In this document: positions 38,101 through 50,100 of the stretch, piece after piece | Layout of the letters: each line of letters starts with the position of its first letter | How positions within the stretch are numbered: position 1 is the stretch's first letter | Source of the DNA: Oryzias latipes | Taxonomy: Eukaryota; Chordata; Actinopteri; Beloniformes; Adrianichthyidae | Length of the DNA: 64,000 nt | Direction: 5' to 3' | NCBI RefSeq assembly: GCF_002234675.1 | Contig: NC_019880.2 | Location: 20,286,789 to 20,350,788, forward strand | Program-made: the position numbers and the translations under genes | The notes under the pieces: model-generated | Databases searched by the model: none | Told to the model about the DNA's origin: nothing | The model's input: the letters and a program-made list of their open reading frames with translations, nothing else

Positions 38101-41100
38101 GGAAAAGGACAAAAATGTTTTTCATTCTGCTCTATCAGTACATTTCCAGGTCCATTTCAACAAGGCACCGTTAATTTTATGCAGGTCTGGCTTTTCTTTC
38201 TTAAAAAACGTCTAACAAAAGGCTGAAAAATTACAGTTTCTACATGTTTTCCAGTGTGGACGAGTTTGTCATGGTGAGAAAATCCACACATGGACACAAA
38301 TGTTGGTGAGAAACTCCCAAGAGTCTGAGTACTAACTTGAATCTGACTCAAGTAACAACGATTCTATCAGATGATACCAATGACAGTCAGACGCTGTTCT
38401 ACCGTCCTCCAACAATTATCTATAGAAAGAAAATCCTCAAACAAGCCTGGAGAAGCTGATGACGTTAGATTTTGCTGTCCAACCTCTTGAAGGAATCGCT
38501 GCACACAAACACTCCCAGCCAATGAGACGCCTGCACCTGTCGACAGGTGTTCTGGCCCCCTCCACATGGGACACCTGCTCCAGTTGTGTCCGCTTTGTTT
38601 GGGATGAAATGTGGTCCGACTTACACTCCGCTGGTGACGTTGATGGACTGGGTTCTGGTGCTGTGTCCATTCGCCTCCATGTTCAGGACAGGACCCACCA
38701 AGTCCACCTTGTGTCCCCTCCCACCAAAGTTGACACTGTCACTGAACAACTCAACGTGGGGGGCCTGGAAACCCTGGAAGAACCACGGTGAAATATTTGA
38801 AACCAGGAAATGTTGAGTGAGAGATGAAACCAAAAGAGAAGATGCTTACAGCCAGCACAGGTCGCAGTGACAGAAGCCCCTCCTCTGACCCTCCCCAGTC
38901 CCTGCAGTCAGAATACTCCCCTTCCTCCAGGATGTACTGCTGACCTTCAAAGTCTGCTTCCAGGTATCCCACCCAGCTAGGAACAAGAACAGACAGCTTG
39001 GAGTGTTTGAGGCTGTTCAACCGATGAGGGCCAAGAAGGTTCCGGTCGTCAGGTATACTTACAGACCCCGGAGTATCTTTAAAGACCCCACTCCAGACAA
39101 GGATGTCTTCTTCACTCCAGCTTTGTCTGCTTCCTCCTCCTCCTCGTCTTGCTCCAGTAGGTTGTAGACGTCACAGTCTACTTCCAAGCATGTCCCTTCA
39201 AAGTGGGGCTTCTCAAACACCAGCGCCTGGTTTACAGAAAGACGGGATTGTCTTCAGTTGGATCCAAGTTTAGGAGGAGTTTTCTTTCAGGGCTGTCACT
39301 TCCTCATTTAAAGTGTACAGTGATCCCTCACTATATCGCATTTCGTCTTTCACGGCTTCGCTGCTTCACGGATTTTTTTTACAGTGTGGATATTTTTACA
39401 GTGCATTGTGCACTGAACTTGGCCACTGAACTTCAGCGCACGGCACAAGAATGGGACCCTTTGATGAGTCGTTCATTGCAGTTATCAAATATAACCGAAG
39501 GTGGCAAATCCGTTTATAAAAATCTTCTTGCTCAGAAAAAGAAAGAGCGCCAACAACTACCCATCACAAAGTTCTTCTCTCGGAACAAGACTCCTGGGCC
39601 TTCAGTAGAAACAGACGCTACAGCGGAGCGGAGTCAGGACGAAGAGGCACACCTGGGACTGTGAAAATACGCGAGTGACAGTGTTTCCAACCTTGTATTA
39701 CTATATTAAAATTGTTGTTTTAAACAAATTATGGGCTTTAAAAGAGGTTTTGGTTTTTGGTTTCATTCTATAGTTCGGTATTACATTGTAAAATAATAAA
39801 AAAATAAAGCTGACTACTTCACAGATTTCACTTTTCGAGGGTTATTTTTGGAACGCAACTCCAGCGATAAACGAGGGATCACTGTATTCCACATTTGAAC
39901 GACAAATAAAATCTTAAGATAGTAGGAAGAAAAGCTTTGCAGACGACATGCAGCATCCAGAACTTTCAAAAATTTCCAGGAAGCAAAAAACTTGAAAACT
40001 GAAGTAGCATTTAAAGGGATTCTGGACACTGGTGGTCTTAAGTAAAACTAAACTCATTCTAACAGCTTCTTCTTAGACAGGATAAGGAACGAGTACATCA
40101 GAGGGACGGCTCATGTTGCCTGTGTTAGCGACAAAGTCAGAGAAGCCAGACTGAGATGGTTTGGACATGTTCAGAGGAGGGATAGTGGATATATTGGTAG
40201 AAGGATGTTGGAGATGGAGCTGCCTGGCAGGAGGGCAAGAGGACGGCCAAAGAGGAGATACATGGATGTCTTAACAGAGGACATGAAGTTGGCTAATGTT
40301 AGGGTAGAAGATGTCCATGATAGAGTGAGGTGGAAAAGGATGATTCGCTGTGGCGACCCCTGATGGGAAAAGCCGAAAGAGAAAGAAGAAGGAAGAAAAG
40401 CTTTGCAGACGACATGCAGCATCCAGAACTTTCAAAAATTTCCAGGAAGCAAAAAACTTGAAAACTGAAGTAGCATTTAAAGGGATTCTGGACACTGGTG
40501 GTCTTAAGTAAAACTAAACTCATTCTAACAGCTTCTTCTGCTCCATAAAGGATTTCGTGCTCATTGAAGACAAACTTTAACATTTTGCATCCATTTTTTC
40601 CTTTGTTTTAAATCCCACAGTGGAACAGGTTCTGGTTAAAAGTCAGGCCTGATCAATCCCTTTCTGGAGCTTTAAGGTGGAGAATGTGTTGAGCTCAGTC
40701 TCTATCATTGACCCAGAGAGAGGTCAAACAACACTAAAGACAGTGTAAATAAATGTCTCTGTTTATAGCGTGCTGTTCCTGTTACTAAGACCCCCCCAGC
40801 TTGAAGCGTGCACCGACATGAGGATGCTTTCCCAACCCGCTGGTTAGGAGCCAAACCATCAACACCATAAATCAGAAGGGAGGTTCTGGATATCCTGCCA
40901 GCATAAGCCGCTCTCTCTCTCTCCAACAGAGACCTCCAGGAGCGAGTGAAACACTCACCTTGACATCAGCGGGACCCTCCACCTTTATCGGCCCCTGAAA
41001 GGAACACACATGGTTAAACTGAATCCCCAAAATGCAACGGTGCTGCCGACATTCAGCTCACTGTACCATCCGCAGAGGCCTCAGGGAACCAATGAACGGC

Positions 41101-44100
41101 TCGGGGAAGCCCCAGCTCTGAGGAACGGGGTACTCCCCCACCTCCAGGACCTGCATGAAGCCCTGAAACCCTGGATCAATGTACACCAACCAGCTGGACA
41201 CACAACACAGAAACAGACGTGAGCAGAGGCGGGACAGGCAGGTCAAACATTTTTAGAAGTATAGACATTTCTTTAGTTGAGCCACTGCTAAAAGGGGCTG
41301 CGACTACCAACCCCAGACTCGCCAGGACTGCCCTCACAGGTGGACACGGCTGTCTGCAGGCCAAAATGTGCACATCTGTGCGGGACACGCAGGTGGCCTA
41401 GAATCGGACCAGACCACTGCAGCCCCCGCCAACCGGCCCAGAGGGGGGCACACAGGCCACCGGACCCACTAGGTGATGCTAATTATGGGGGACCAGAGGG
41501 ACTGAAGTTCTTCAATATTCTGTTGGTGGTTGATGTCACCTCCATACTGATGCGGTCTGGATTCCACAAGTGATTAATACTGATGCTGTTGTCACTCCTC
41601 CAGTTTACTAAGATTGTTTTTTTAGCTATACAGAGGGCAGAATAAGTTTATATCATTTCACTAAGCACACCAAGAGAGGGAGAAGTTGGAAGTCCGAGTC
41701 TCTGAGACCCAACTTGATCCTCCTTTGTCCTGTGAGTCCTAGGAAGAGTTTTTCTACTGTACGAGCTGCAGATTGTGACGTTTTAAAAGGTGTGGGGGGA
41801 CACTTAGGACCAAAAGGTACCATCTGACCTCAGATCCAGGTCTGACTCCTCTGTCAGCTTACGCATCAAGCATCCGGCAGAACTTGGCTGGACTTACACT
41901 CCAGAGTGGATCTTGATGGAGCCCGTGGTCTGAGGGAGGCCATAGGAGCTGAGCTCAGCCGTGTCTTCGCAGTAGGAGGACACCCTCCCCATCCCATTCA
42001 CTTCTGAAAACAGGTCAATCCGAGGAATGCTGTAATCCTGAGGACGCGTTTGAACAAAGAAGAGGTTTTAGGAAGGAATGCAGGTTTGTGCTTTGCAACA
42101 ACTATCACAGATAAGCCTGACTGACTGCTAGTGTCTAAAGTTTGTGAAACTCTTCTCTAAGACGCACAGCGCTGCTCTTTTTTCATCTTCCACCACCTCT
42201 TGTTCAGAGGAAAGCATGAGAACATAGCGGCGCTCCTCCCCCCATTTTTATGTCTCTCTATGCTCCTTTTTCCTGCAATAGAATGTCTTCAGCACTAATA
42301 TTTCCTTTGTCTGTCCCTCTGCATTCCTGTCATGACATCAAACTTTTCCATCTTTTCTCTGTTTCCTTCACCCACGTCAGTTAAGTCTGCTCCAGTCACC
42401 GCTCTCTGCCCATCTCAAGTCAGTTCAGGAAGATAATCAACTTTTTTACTCTATTACTGTGATTTCATGCTTTAAACTGTGTTTATGTAAGCAAGAGCTA
42501 GTGTTGTTTCATTTATTTTATTTTATTTTCGTCTTGTCTCATTTCATTTCGTTCCATGTCGTTAATTTTTGTTTGGTTTTAAATGAATACCAAACTTTCT
42601 TTTAAAATCCTTCCGGTCGATTCATAGGAAATGTTTTGCAAAAAGATGACATATCCTTGTTATAAAGTGTTTTCATTCTCAAAGAAAGAACTTTAAAACA
42701 CACTAAAAAGACTAAATTCCAACATTCCTTCCTCTAAATTAAAGTTGCATGCAAACATTGATGCATACATAACACTAATCAATTTCATAGGGAAACCTTT
42801 ATTAATGCTTTATTCATTAAATCTTTATTAACTGCTAACTATTGTATGAAATAATACATTAGTAATGCATAAACGTGTCTGTTAACATGTTATTTAACAG
42901 TTAATTGATGCTTATTTATGCATTAACTAACATTATTAGAGGGACCCTTATTGGAAATTGTTACCATGTTATTTCTACATGAAACCCTAAATACATATAT
43001 GTTCTACTAAACATTGGTGTGGAGATGAAAATAATATGTTTAAACTTCACAAACCAAATCCAAAGTCAGTGATGCTGCTACTCATACATGCAGAAAAACA
43101 CCACAATACTCTAACAGGAGTGATTTCAAAACTAGGTAACCCAGAAGAAGCTAAATCCATTTGTGCCATCAAACGATACCAATAATAATAAAAAAGAGCA
43201 AAACCTCAAAGTGGTAAAAAAGTACATACTCTGACAGCCAGTCGCAGTGACCCTATGACCATAGGTGACGCTGGAGCCGGGTGATCCGTCTGGTTTGGTT
43301 CCAGAGTTTCCTCCTCCGTCCACATGTTCTCTATTTGATCCATCGCGCCTTCCTCAAGGGGAATGATCCCACCCTGGAAGCCAGGTTTCTCATAGAGAAG
43401 CCAGCTGTAAAAGAGAGAAGAAGAAGCTTCCCTACTACTTTGATTTGCTAAAACAGGAGGTTTTCAAATGGTCACTGATGCTTCCTCTGAATTAGAAAGA
43501 TTCTCTGAGCAGAAAAGCTTCAGCTTCCAGCCAAACACATGAAGCAGCTGAAGCAAACGGACAGATGTTGTAGTTGGAACTGCAATGTTGAGACAGCAGC
43601 AGAAAGGCCTTACCATCCTCTGACCACTTTGACTGAGATGACTGCCGACAACTTCATGGTTGTAGCGTCTTCGACGTCTGCAAAGACCTCAAAAGCCTCT
43701 CCGCCAAACTGGGCGTGTTCATGTATGACGAGCTTTAGTCCAGAAACACAGAACACAGTGAACGGAGTGATGACACAGAAACAGCGCAGTGACAGAGACA
43801 TGCAGCATGCTTGGGCCTTCTACCTTTCCAGGTCTTCTGTGGAAGTTTCTCACTGCAGGAACCTGTGAAAAAAACAACTTTCCTCAACTTCAAGTAGAGA
43901 ACGATCCGACAGCTTTAAGCTCCAGGATGAAGCGGGAATGCTGACAACATCTATCACCTCCTTTGAATCTAGCACCTCCAGCTGACTGTCTCAGATATTC
44001 TGAAAGACTTTTTTGTGTGTGTGTGTGCGTGCCTGCAAGCGTGCGTGCGTGTGAAAACACTTGATCTGGTTTTAAAAACAGTCTCTTTTCACAGTGAGCT

Positions 44101-47100
44101 TTTTTCCCTCAGAGGTCGTAAGGAAAGGGTCCATTCACGCAGCGCCACTACTGTGACTCCGCCCACCTCTATAAGTGATGACACTTCCTTTAAAAATAAA
44201 ACTTTATACTTTCACACATCGCATGACATTACTGTCCGCGTCAGCTTTCATGAAATTAAATGCTGTACCGTAGAAGAAGAAAAAGGAGTTAGCTGTGGTG
44301 AAAGAAAAAACGGCGTAATAATGACCACGTCTTTGGAAACTGTTGCTGTTATATGACAGGTGGAATGACGTGAGCGTGGAATGACGTGGGCGTGGAATGA
44401 CGTGGGCGTGAAATGACATGAGCGTGGAATGACGTGAGCGTGAAATGACGTGAGCGCGTGCGTGTAATGACATGTGCGTGGAATAACATGAGCGCGTGAA
44501 ATGACATGAGCGTGGAATGACGTGTGCGTGTAATGACATGAGCGTGGAATGACATGAGCGTGGAATGACATGTGCGTGGAATGACATGAGCGTGGAATGA
44601 CGTGTGCGTGGAATGACATGAGCGTGGAATGACGTGTGCGTGGAATGACATGAGCGTGGAATGACATGTGCGTGGAATGACATGAGCGTGGAATGACATG
44701 TGCGTGGAATGACATGAGCGTGGAATGACGTGTGCGTGGAATGACGTGTGCGTGGAATAACATGAGCGCGTGAAATGACATGAGCGTGGAATGACGTGTG
44801 CGTGTAATGACATGAGCGTGGAATGACGTGTGCGTGGAATGACATGAGCGTGGAATGACATGAGCGTGAAATGACGTGAGCGCGTGAAATGACATGAGCG
44901 TGGAATGACATGAGCGTGGAATGACATGTGCGTGGAATAACATGAGCGCGTGAAATGACATGAGCGTGGAATGACATGTGCGTGGAATGACATGAGCGTG
45001 GAATGACATGAGCGTGGAATGACGTGAGCGCGTGCGTGTAATGACATGAGCGTGGAATGACGTGTGCGTGGAATGACATGAGCGTGGAATGACGTGTGCG
45101 TGGAATGACATGAGCGTGGAATGACGTGTGCGTGGAATGACGTGAGCGCGTGCGTGTAATGACATGAGCGTGGAATGACATGTGCGTGGAATGACATGTG
45201 CGTGGAATGACATGAGCGTGAAATGACGTGAGCGTGTGCGTGTAATGACATGAGCGTGGAATGACGTGTGCGTGGAATGACATGAGCGTGGAATGACGTG
45301 TGCGTGGAATGACATGAGCGTGGAATGACGTGTGCGTGGAATGACATGTCTCAGATATTCTGAAAGACTTTTTTGTGTGTGTGTGTGCGTGCCTGCAAGC
45401 GTGCGTGCGTGTGAAAACACTTGATCTGGTTTTAAAAACAGTCTCTTTTCACAGTGAGCTTTTTTCCCTCAGAGGTCGTAAGGAAAGGGTCCATTCACGC
45501 AGCGCCACTACTGTGACTCCGCCCACCTCTATAAGTGATGACACTTCCTTTAAAAATAAAACTTTATACTTTCACACATCGCATGACATTACTGTCCGCG
45601 TCAGCTTTCATGAAATTAAATGCTGTACCGTAGAAGAAGAAAAAGGAGTTAGCTGTGGTGAAAGAAAAAACGGCGTGATAATGACCACGTCTTTGGAAAC
45701 TGTTGCTGTTATATGACAGGTGGAATGACGTGAGCGTGGAATGACGTGGGCGTGGAATGACGTGGGCGTGAAATGACATGAGCGTGGAATGACGTGAGCG
45801 TGAAATGACGTGAGCGCGTGCGTGTAATGACATGTGCGTGGAATAACATGAGCGCGTGAAATGACATGAGCGTGGAATGACGTGTGCGTGGAATGACATG
45901 AGCGTGGAATGACATGAGCGTGGAATGACATGTGCGTGGAATGACATGAGCGTGGAATGACGTGTGCGTGGAATGACATGAGCGTGGAATGACGTGTGCG
46001 TGGAATGACATGAGCGTGGAATGACATGTGCGTGGAATGACATGAGCGTGGAATGACATGTGCGTGGAATGACATGAGCGTGGAATGACGTGTGCGTGGA
46101 ATGACGTGTGCGTGGAATAACATGAGCGCGTGAAATGACATGAGCGTGGAATGACGTGTGCGTGTAATGACATGAGCGTGGAATGACGTGTGCGTGGAAT
46201 GACATGAGCGTGGAATGACATGAGCGTGAAATGACGTGAGCGCGTGAAATGACATGAGCGTGGAATGACATGAGCGTGGAATGACATGTGCGTGGAATAA
46301 CATGAGCGCGTGAAATGACATGAGCGTGGAATGACATGTGCGTGGAATGACATGAGCGTGGAATGACATGAGCGTGGAATGACGTGAGCGCGTGCGTGTA
46401 ATGACATGAGCGTGGAATGACGTGTGCGTGGAATGACATGAGCGTGGAATGACGTGTGCGTGGAATGACATGAGCGTGGAATGACGTGTGCGTGGAATGA
46501 CGTGAGCGCGTGCGTGTAATGACATGAGCGTGGAATGACATGTGCGTGGAATGACATGTGCGTGGAATGACATGAGCGTGAAATGACGTGAGCGTGTGCG
46601 TGTAATGACATGAGCGTGGAATGACGTGTGCGTGGAATGACATGAGCGTGGAATGACGTGTGCGTGGAATGACATGAGCGTGGAATGACGTGTGCGTGGA
46701 ATGACATGAGCGTGGAATGACGTGTGCGTGGAATGACATGAGCGTGGAATGACGTGTGCGTGAAATGACATGAGCGTGGAATGACGTGTGCGTGGAATGG
46801 CGTGAGAGCGTGCGTGGAATGACATGTGCGCTCTGAAGCCAGCCTCTAACCACCAGGAGCATTGGGGGTCAGTGTCTTGCTCAAGGACACTTCAACACAC
46901 GGGCGGACAAATGGGAAGCTTTCTCTCTGAGGGGGACTGCTCTACCTCTGACATACTGCGCTGGTTTTGTGTTGACATCAGTCAGTTTGTTGGTCCTTAC
47001 CTTGGGTTTAGTAACAGAACCTTTATTTCTGAAGGTCTTCTCTGTGTTTTCTGTCGGTGAAGTCAGTCCTGCTGAGCTCTTCAAGGCCCCGCTGGAGGCG

Positions 47101-50100
47101 TCAATGCCTGACTTTAAGAACGGATCCACAGATGAGAGGTTCTGGTTCCTTTGGGTTGTTTGTGCAGAGGCTTGGGGGGTCTGGACTTCCCAGTTATTCC
47201 TCTTAGGGTCCTCCTTTGAATGCTCTGACAAAACCATCTCTGGGGAAGCAGCTAGAGGAGGAGAGAGGCTATGTGAGGATTCAGCCCCATGGACTGGGGC
47301 CTGGCCTTGATGGGTTCTGGTCTCAGTGCCTGTATCGGGAGTGACGGTGGGCAGAGGTACGTCATTGCCTCCGCTATGCCTGTCTGAAGACAGCGTGCTG
47401 CTGGAAGAAACCTCCTCCCTAGTCTTCCTAGGAGTCCGAGGGGAGGTCAGTAGGTTGGAAAGGATGGAGATGCTCTCCAGTCTTGATTTGGCCTTCCCGG
47501 GCTCATTGTTTTGCCCCTCTTTTTTTCCTGCTTCGGCTTGTTTTTCTTCTTTCTGTAGATGTTGTTCTTCCCCCCCAGAGGAGGCATTTGCCGGCTGTGC
47601 TGCTGTGGCATCGCTTTGGCTCTCCCTGTGTTCTGCTTTGTGTTTAATGAACATGGCCGGTGAAAGATCTGTTACAGTCCTACCTGTTTTTCCTAAGCCA
47701 AACTTAAACTCCAGTGGATCAAAGGTTTGCTCATAATGGTCCTCTTTGATGGGCGGCAAAGCAAAATGTGGTGATGGTGGTTTTTTAAGAACTGGCTTCT
47801 TTCGGGGTAAGGAAAAGGGGATTCCCCCGGCCTTGATATTCCTTATGAAATCATTAATATCATCCGGCTTGAGAGATTCATCCAAGCTTGTTGACGAGTG
47901 TAGCTCTCGTTTGTGTTCCTTCTTCTGTTGACCGCCATGCTCCACATCTAACCAGGAGGATGGAGATCCAGCGTTTCGCTCGAGACTTTGAGGGACTGAA
48001 AATAATTCATTTGAAGCAGACAAAAGCTCCTGAAACATCAGTCTTGGTGGGGTTTTTTCCAGAGTCTGGAGGTTCAAATCCCCAGAAGTGCCTGCAGCAG
48101 ACTCTTCTTTACTGTCCTCATTATTCTGAGGACTGGACTTAAGGGTTAGCTTAGCAGAAACAGCTGTGGACTGTCCCTGTTGGTCTCCACCGTCTACTTT
48201 ATTGGACACACTTTTTTCCAAGGTTTGTGTTTGTTTGGCATCAGCTGCTAACGCCGTCAGCTGCTGACTAGCAGCACTTATCACTTTTCTAACAAGTTCA
48301 AACGCCTTTTCATTCAGGACGTTCTGTTCCAGGTCAGTGTCAGCTTTACTACCTGGAGCTAAATCAGAGTCACCGCCTTTTTTTTCTTGAGCTTCTTGTG
48401 TTGGAATCTTCAGTTCTCGTTCGGCATCAGGAGCTTCAGAGTCTTTTTCTAACGTTTTCATTTCAACCCCTTCCTCTGCAACAGTCCATTCTATTGGAGG
48501 CTCACTTTCAGCTTTCTCGAGTAAAACACATTCCACCGTCTCCCCGCGGTGCTGATCAGCAGTCGGGATCTCCTGGACCTGTTGTGCACCGATGCCTCCA
48601 GCAGAGTCCGCCGTCTCACTTGCTGAGCTCTTGTGTTGGACATCAATGCTTCCTTTGGTATCTTCAGAGAGCGTCCTTACTGAAAAGTGCTCGTCTTCCC
48701 CACATATTGTCTCTTTCCCTTCAATTCCCAGAGTCTCAGAGCTTTGCTCCGTTTGGTGGTCTGGATGTTCAGACTCTGTCGCTCTGCCCTGGCTTTTGCT
48801 TGTTTTGCTTGTGTCACTGCTGCTCCTTCCATCTACATGTTCTTGGACTTGGATCTTTGCTGGATCTTCTAACCCTTCTCTTGTCTCCACTCTCAGGTTT
48901 TGATCATTCAAACATTCTAGTGTCTGCACTGATTCCACCATCTCAACCTCTCGTTCAACAGGAATCTTCTGTGCAGCACCTGATATGTCTGTCATCACAC
49001 TCTCCAGAGGGAAACTTTCCCCTTCATTCCTTATGTTGGCGTCTTCAGCAGTGGTGCTCTGTGACTCAGGCTCATCTTCTTCCACTGTTTCCAGTTCTTG
49101 TTCTGATGGAGTGTTTGAAGTTTCCGCTTCGGTCAGTCCGCCTTCCTTTGCTAGGGCTGACTCTAGGTTAGTAACATTTTTTGGTAACTGATCTTGCAGA
49201 GGAATATTGACCCTATCCACAGACACCAAACTCTTTACTGCTGTCGTTTTTGTTTCAATCGGATACAGAGCGTCTTCTTGAACTGCGCTCTTGCTTTCAT
49301 CCAGCATCACTTCTGTCGTCGTGGTCGTAGACTTAATTTTCCCTAAATCCTTCCCTAAAACTCTGGGTTCTTTGCATGGTTTGGTCTCCAGTGACGATAT
49401 GACCTCAGTGTCTTCTCTGATGGTTTCGGTGCATTCCGAGTCAGAAGCGTGAGTCGTATCTGAGCTGTGTCCTCCAACTGTTTGATCTTGAACTTTAACT
49501 TCAAGTGTGACCTCTGAGTAACGCTCCATGTGATGAACTGGAGGGTGTGACGTTGCTGCTCCTTCTTCTCTGTAATTTGCCGTTTCTTCATGCCATTCCC
49601 CCCCAGTTGTGCATATTTGAGAATCTACCATTGGTGGGACATGGATGAAGCTTTCAGCAACATTTTGGTTTCCATCCTTCTCTTTCTCTGATTCAGGACT
49701 CTCACTCCTGCTTTTCGTATCAATAATCCTTTGAGTTTGTGATCCTGTTGTGTTTTCTTGTGTCTCTGTTTTCTCCGTCTCGGATCTCAGTTCTAAAGGA
49801 GTATGTATATGATTGGATCTTTGTTCTGGTTCTGGTACTTCCTCTTGCCGTGCAACATTTGACGTTTCAACCTGTTGACTGCTAAGGTCAACTGCAGCCC
49901 CTGTAGCCCCTCCCTCTTCTGAACTCTTTGATCTCTCGGCTTGAGCGTGGTCCTTGGTATCTTCAGGGGGAACTCTGACCGTTTCAGGAGTTGCATCTAT
50001 GTTGGGTTCTTTCATTGTTCCACCGTGACCTTCAGCTCTGACTGTGTCTGATTCCTGTTGTGATCGAAGGTTTACATTTTCTGATTGTTCGAGTGTTTCT

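Larger units (their letters stand above)
36314..43862 (-). other. crybg1 beta/gamma-crystallin exon triplet (3 x 5 exons)
   Basis: Within crybg1 the fifteen exons coding the crystallin region fall into three repeats of one plan: a micro-exon (39, 36, 30 nt, phase 0-0), then four motif exons with phases 0-2, 2-0, 0-2, 2-0. Sizes are 119/175/140/127, 164/127/149/127 and 113/133/140/124. Odd motifs end at a phase-2 donor; even motifs open with one base plus TGG. Confidence 0.85.

Noticed and set aside
44015-45716. Two identical 113-residue plus-strand ORFs
   Set aside because: They are the same intronic sequence copied by the 1,360-bp duplication; no domain, and composition is ordinary.
43988-46822. 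CRISPR-like repeat array
   Set aside because: Repeats are contiguous with no spacers, and the genome is eukaryotic.
44204-46862. Minus-strand ORFs of 330-430 residues with 16-residue repeats
   Set aside because: All three frames are open at once, which is expected for a stop-free 16-bp unit; they lie in a crybg1 intron.
48398-49171. 257-residue plus-strand ORF
   Set aside because: Antisense shadow of the giant crybg1 exon; Ser/Leu-rich composition mirrors the Glu/Lys codons of the real frame.
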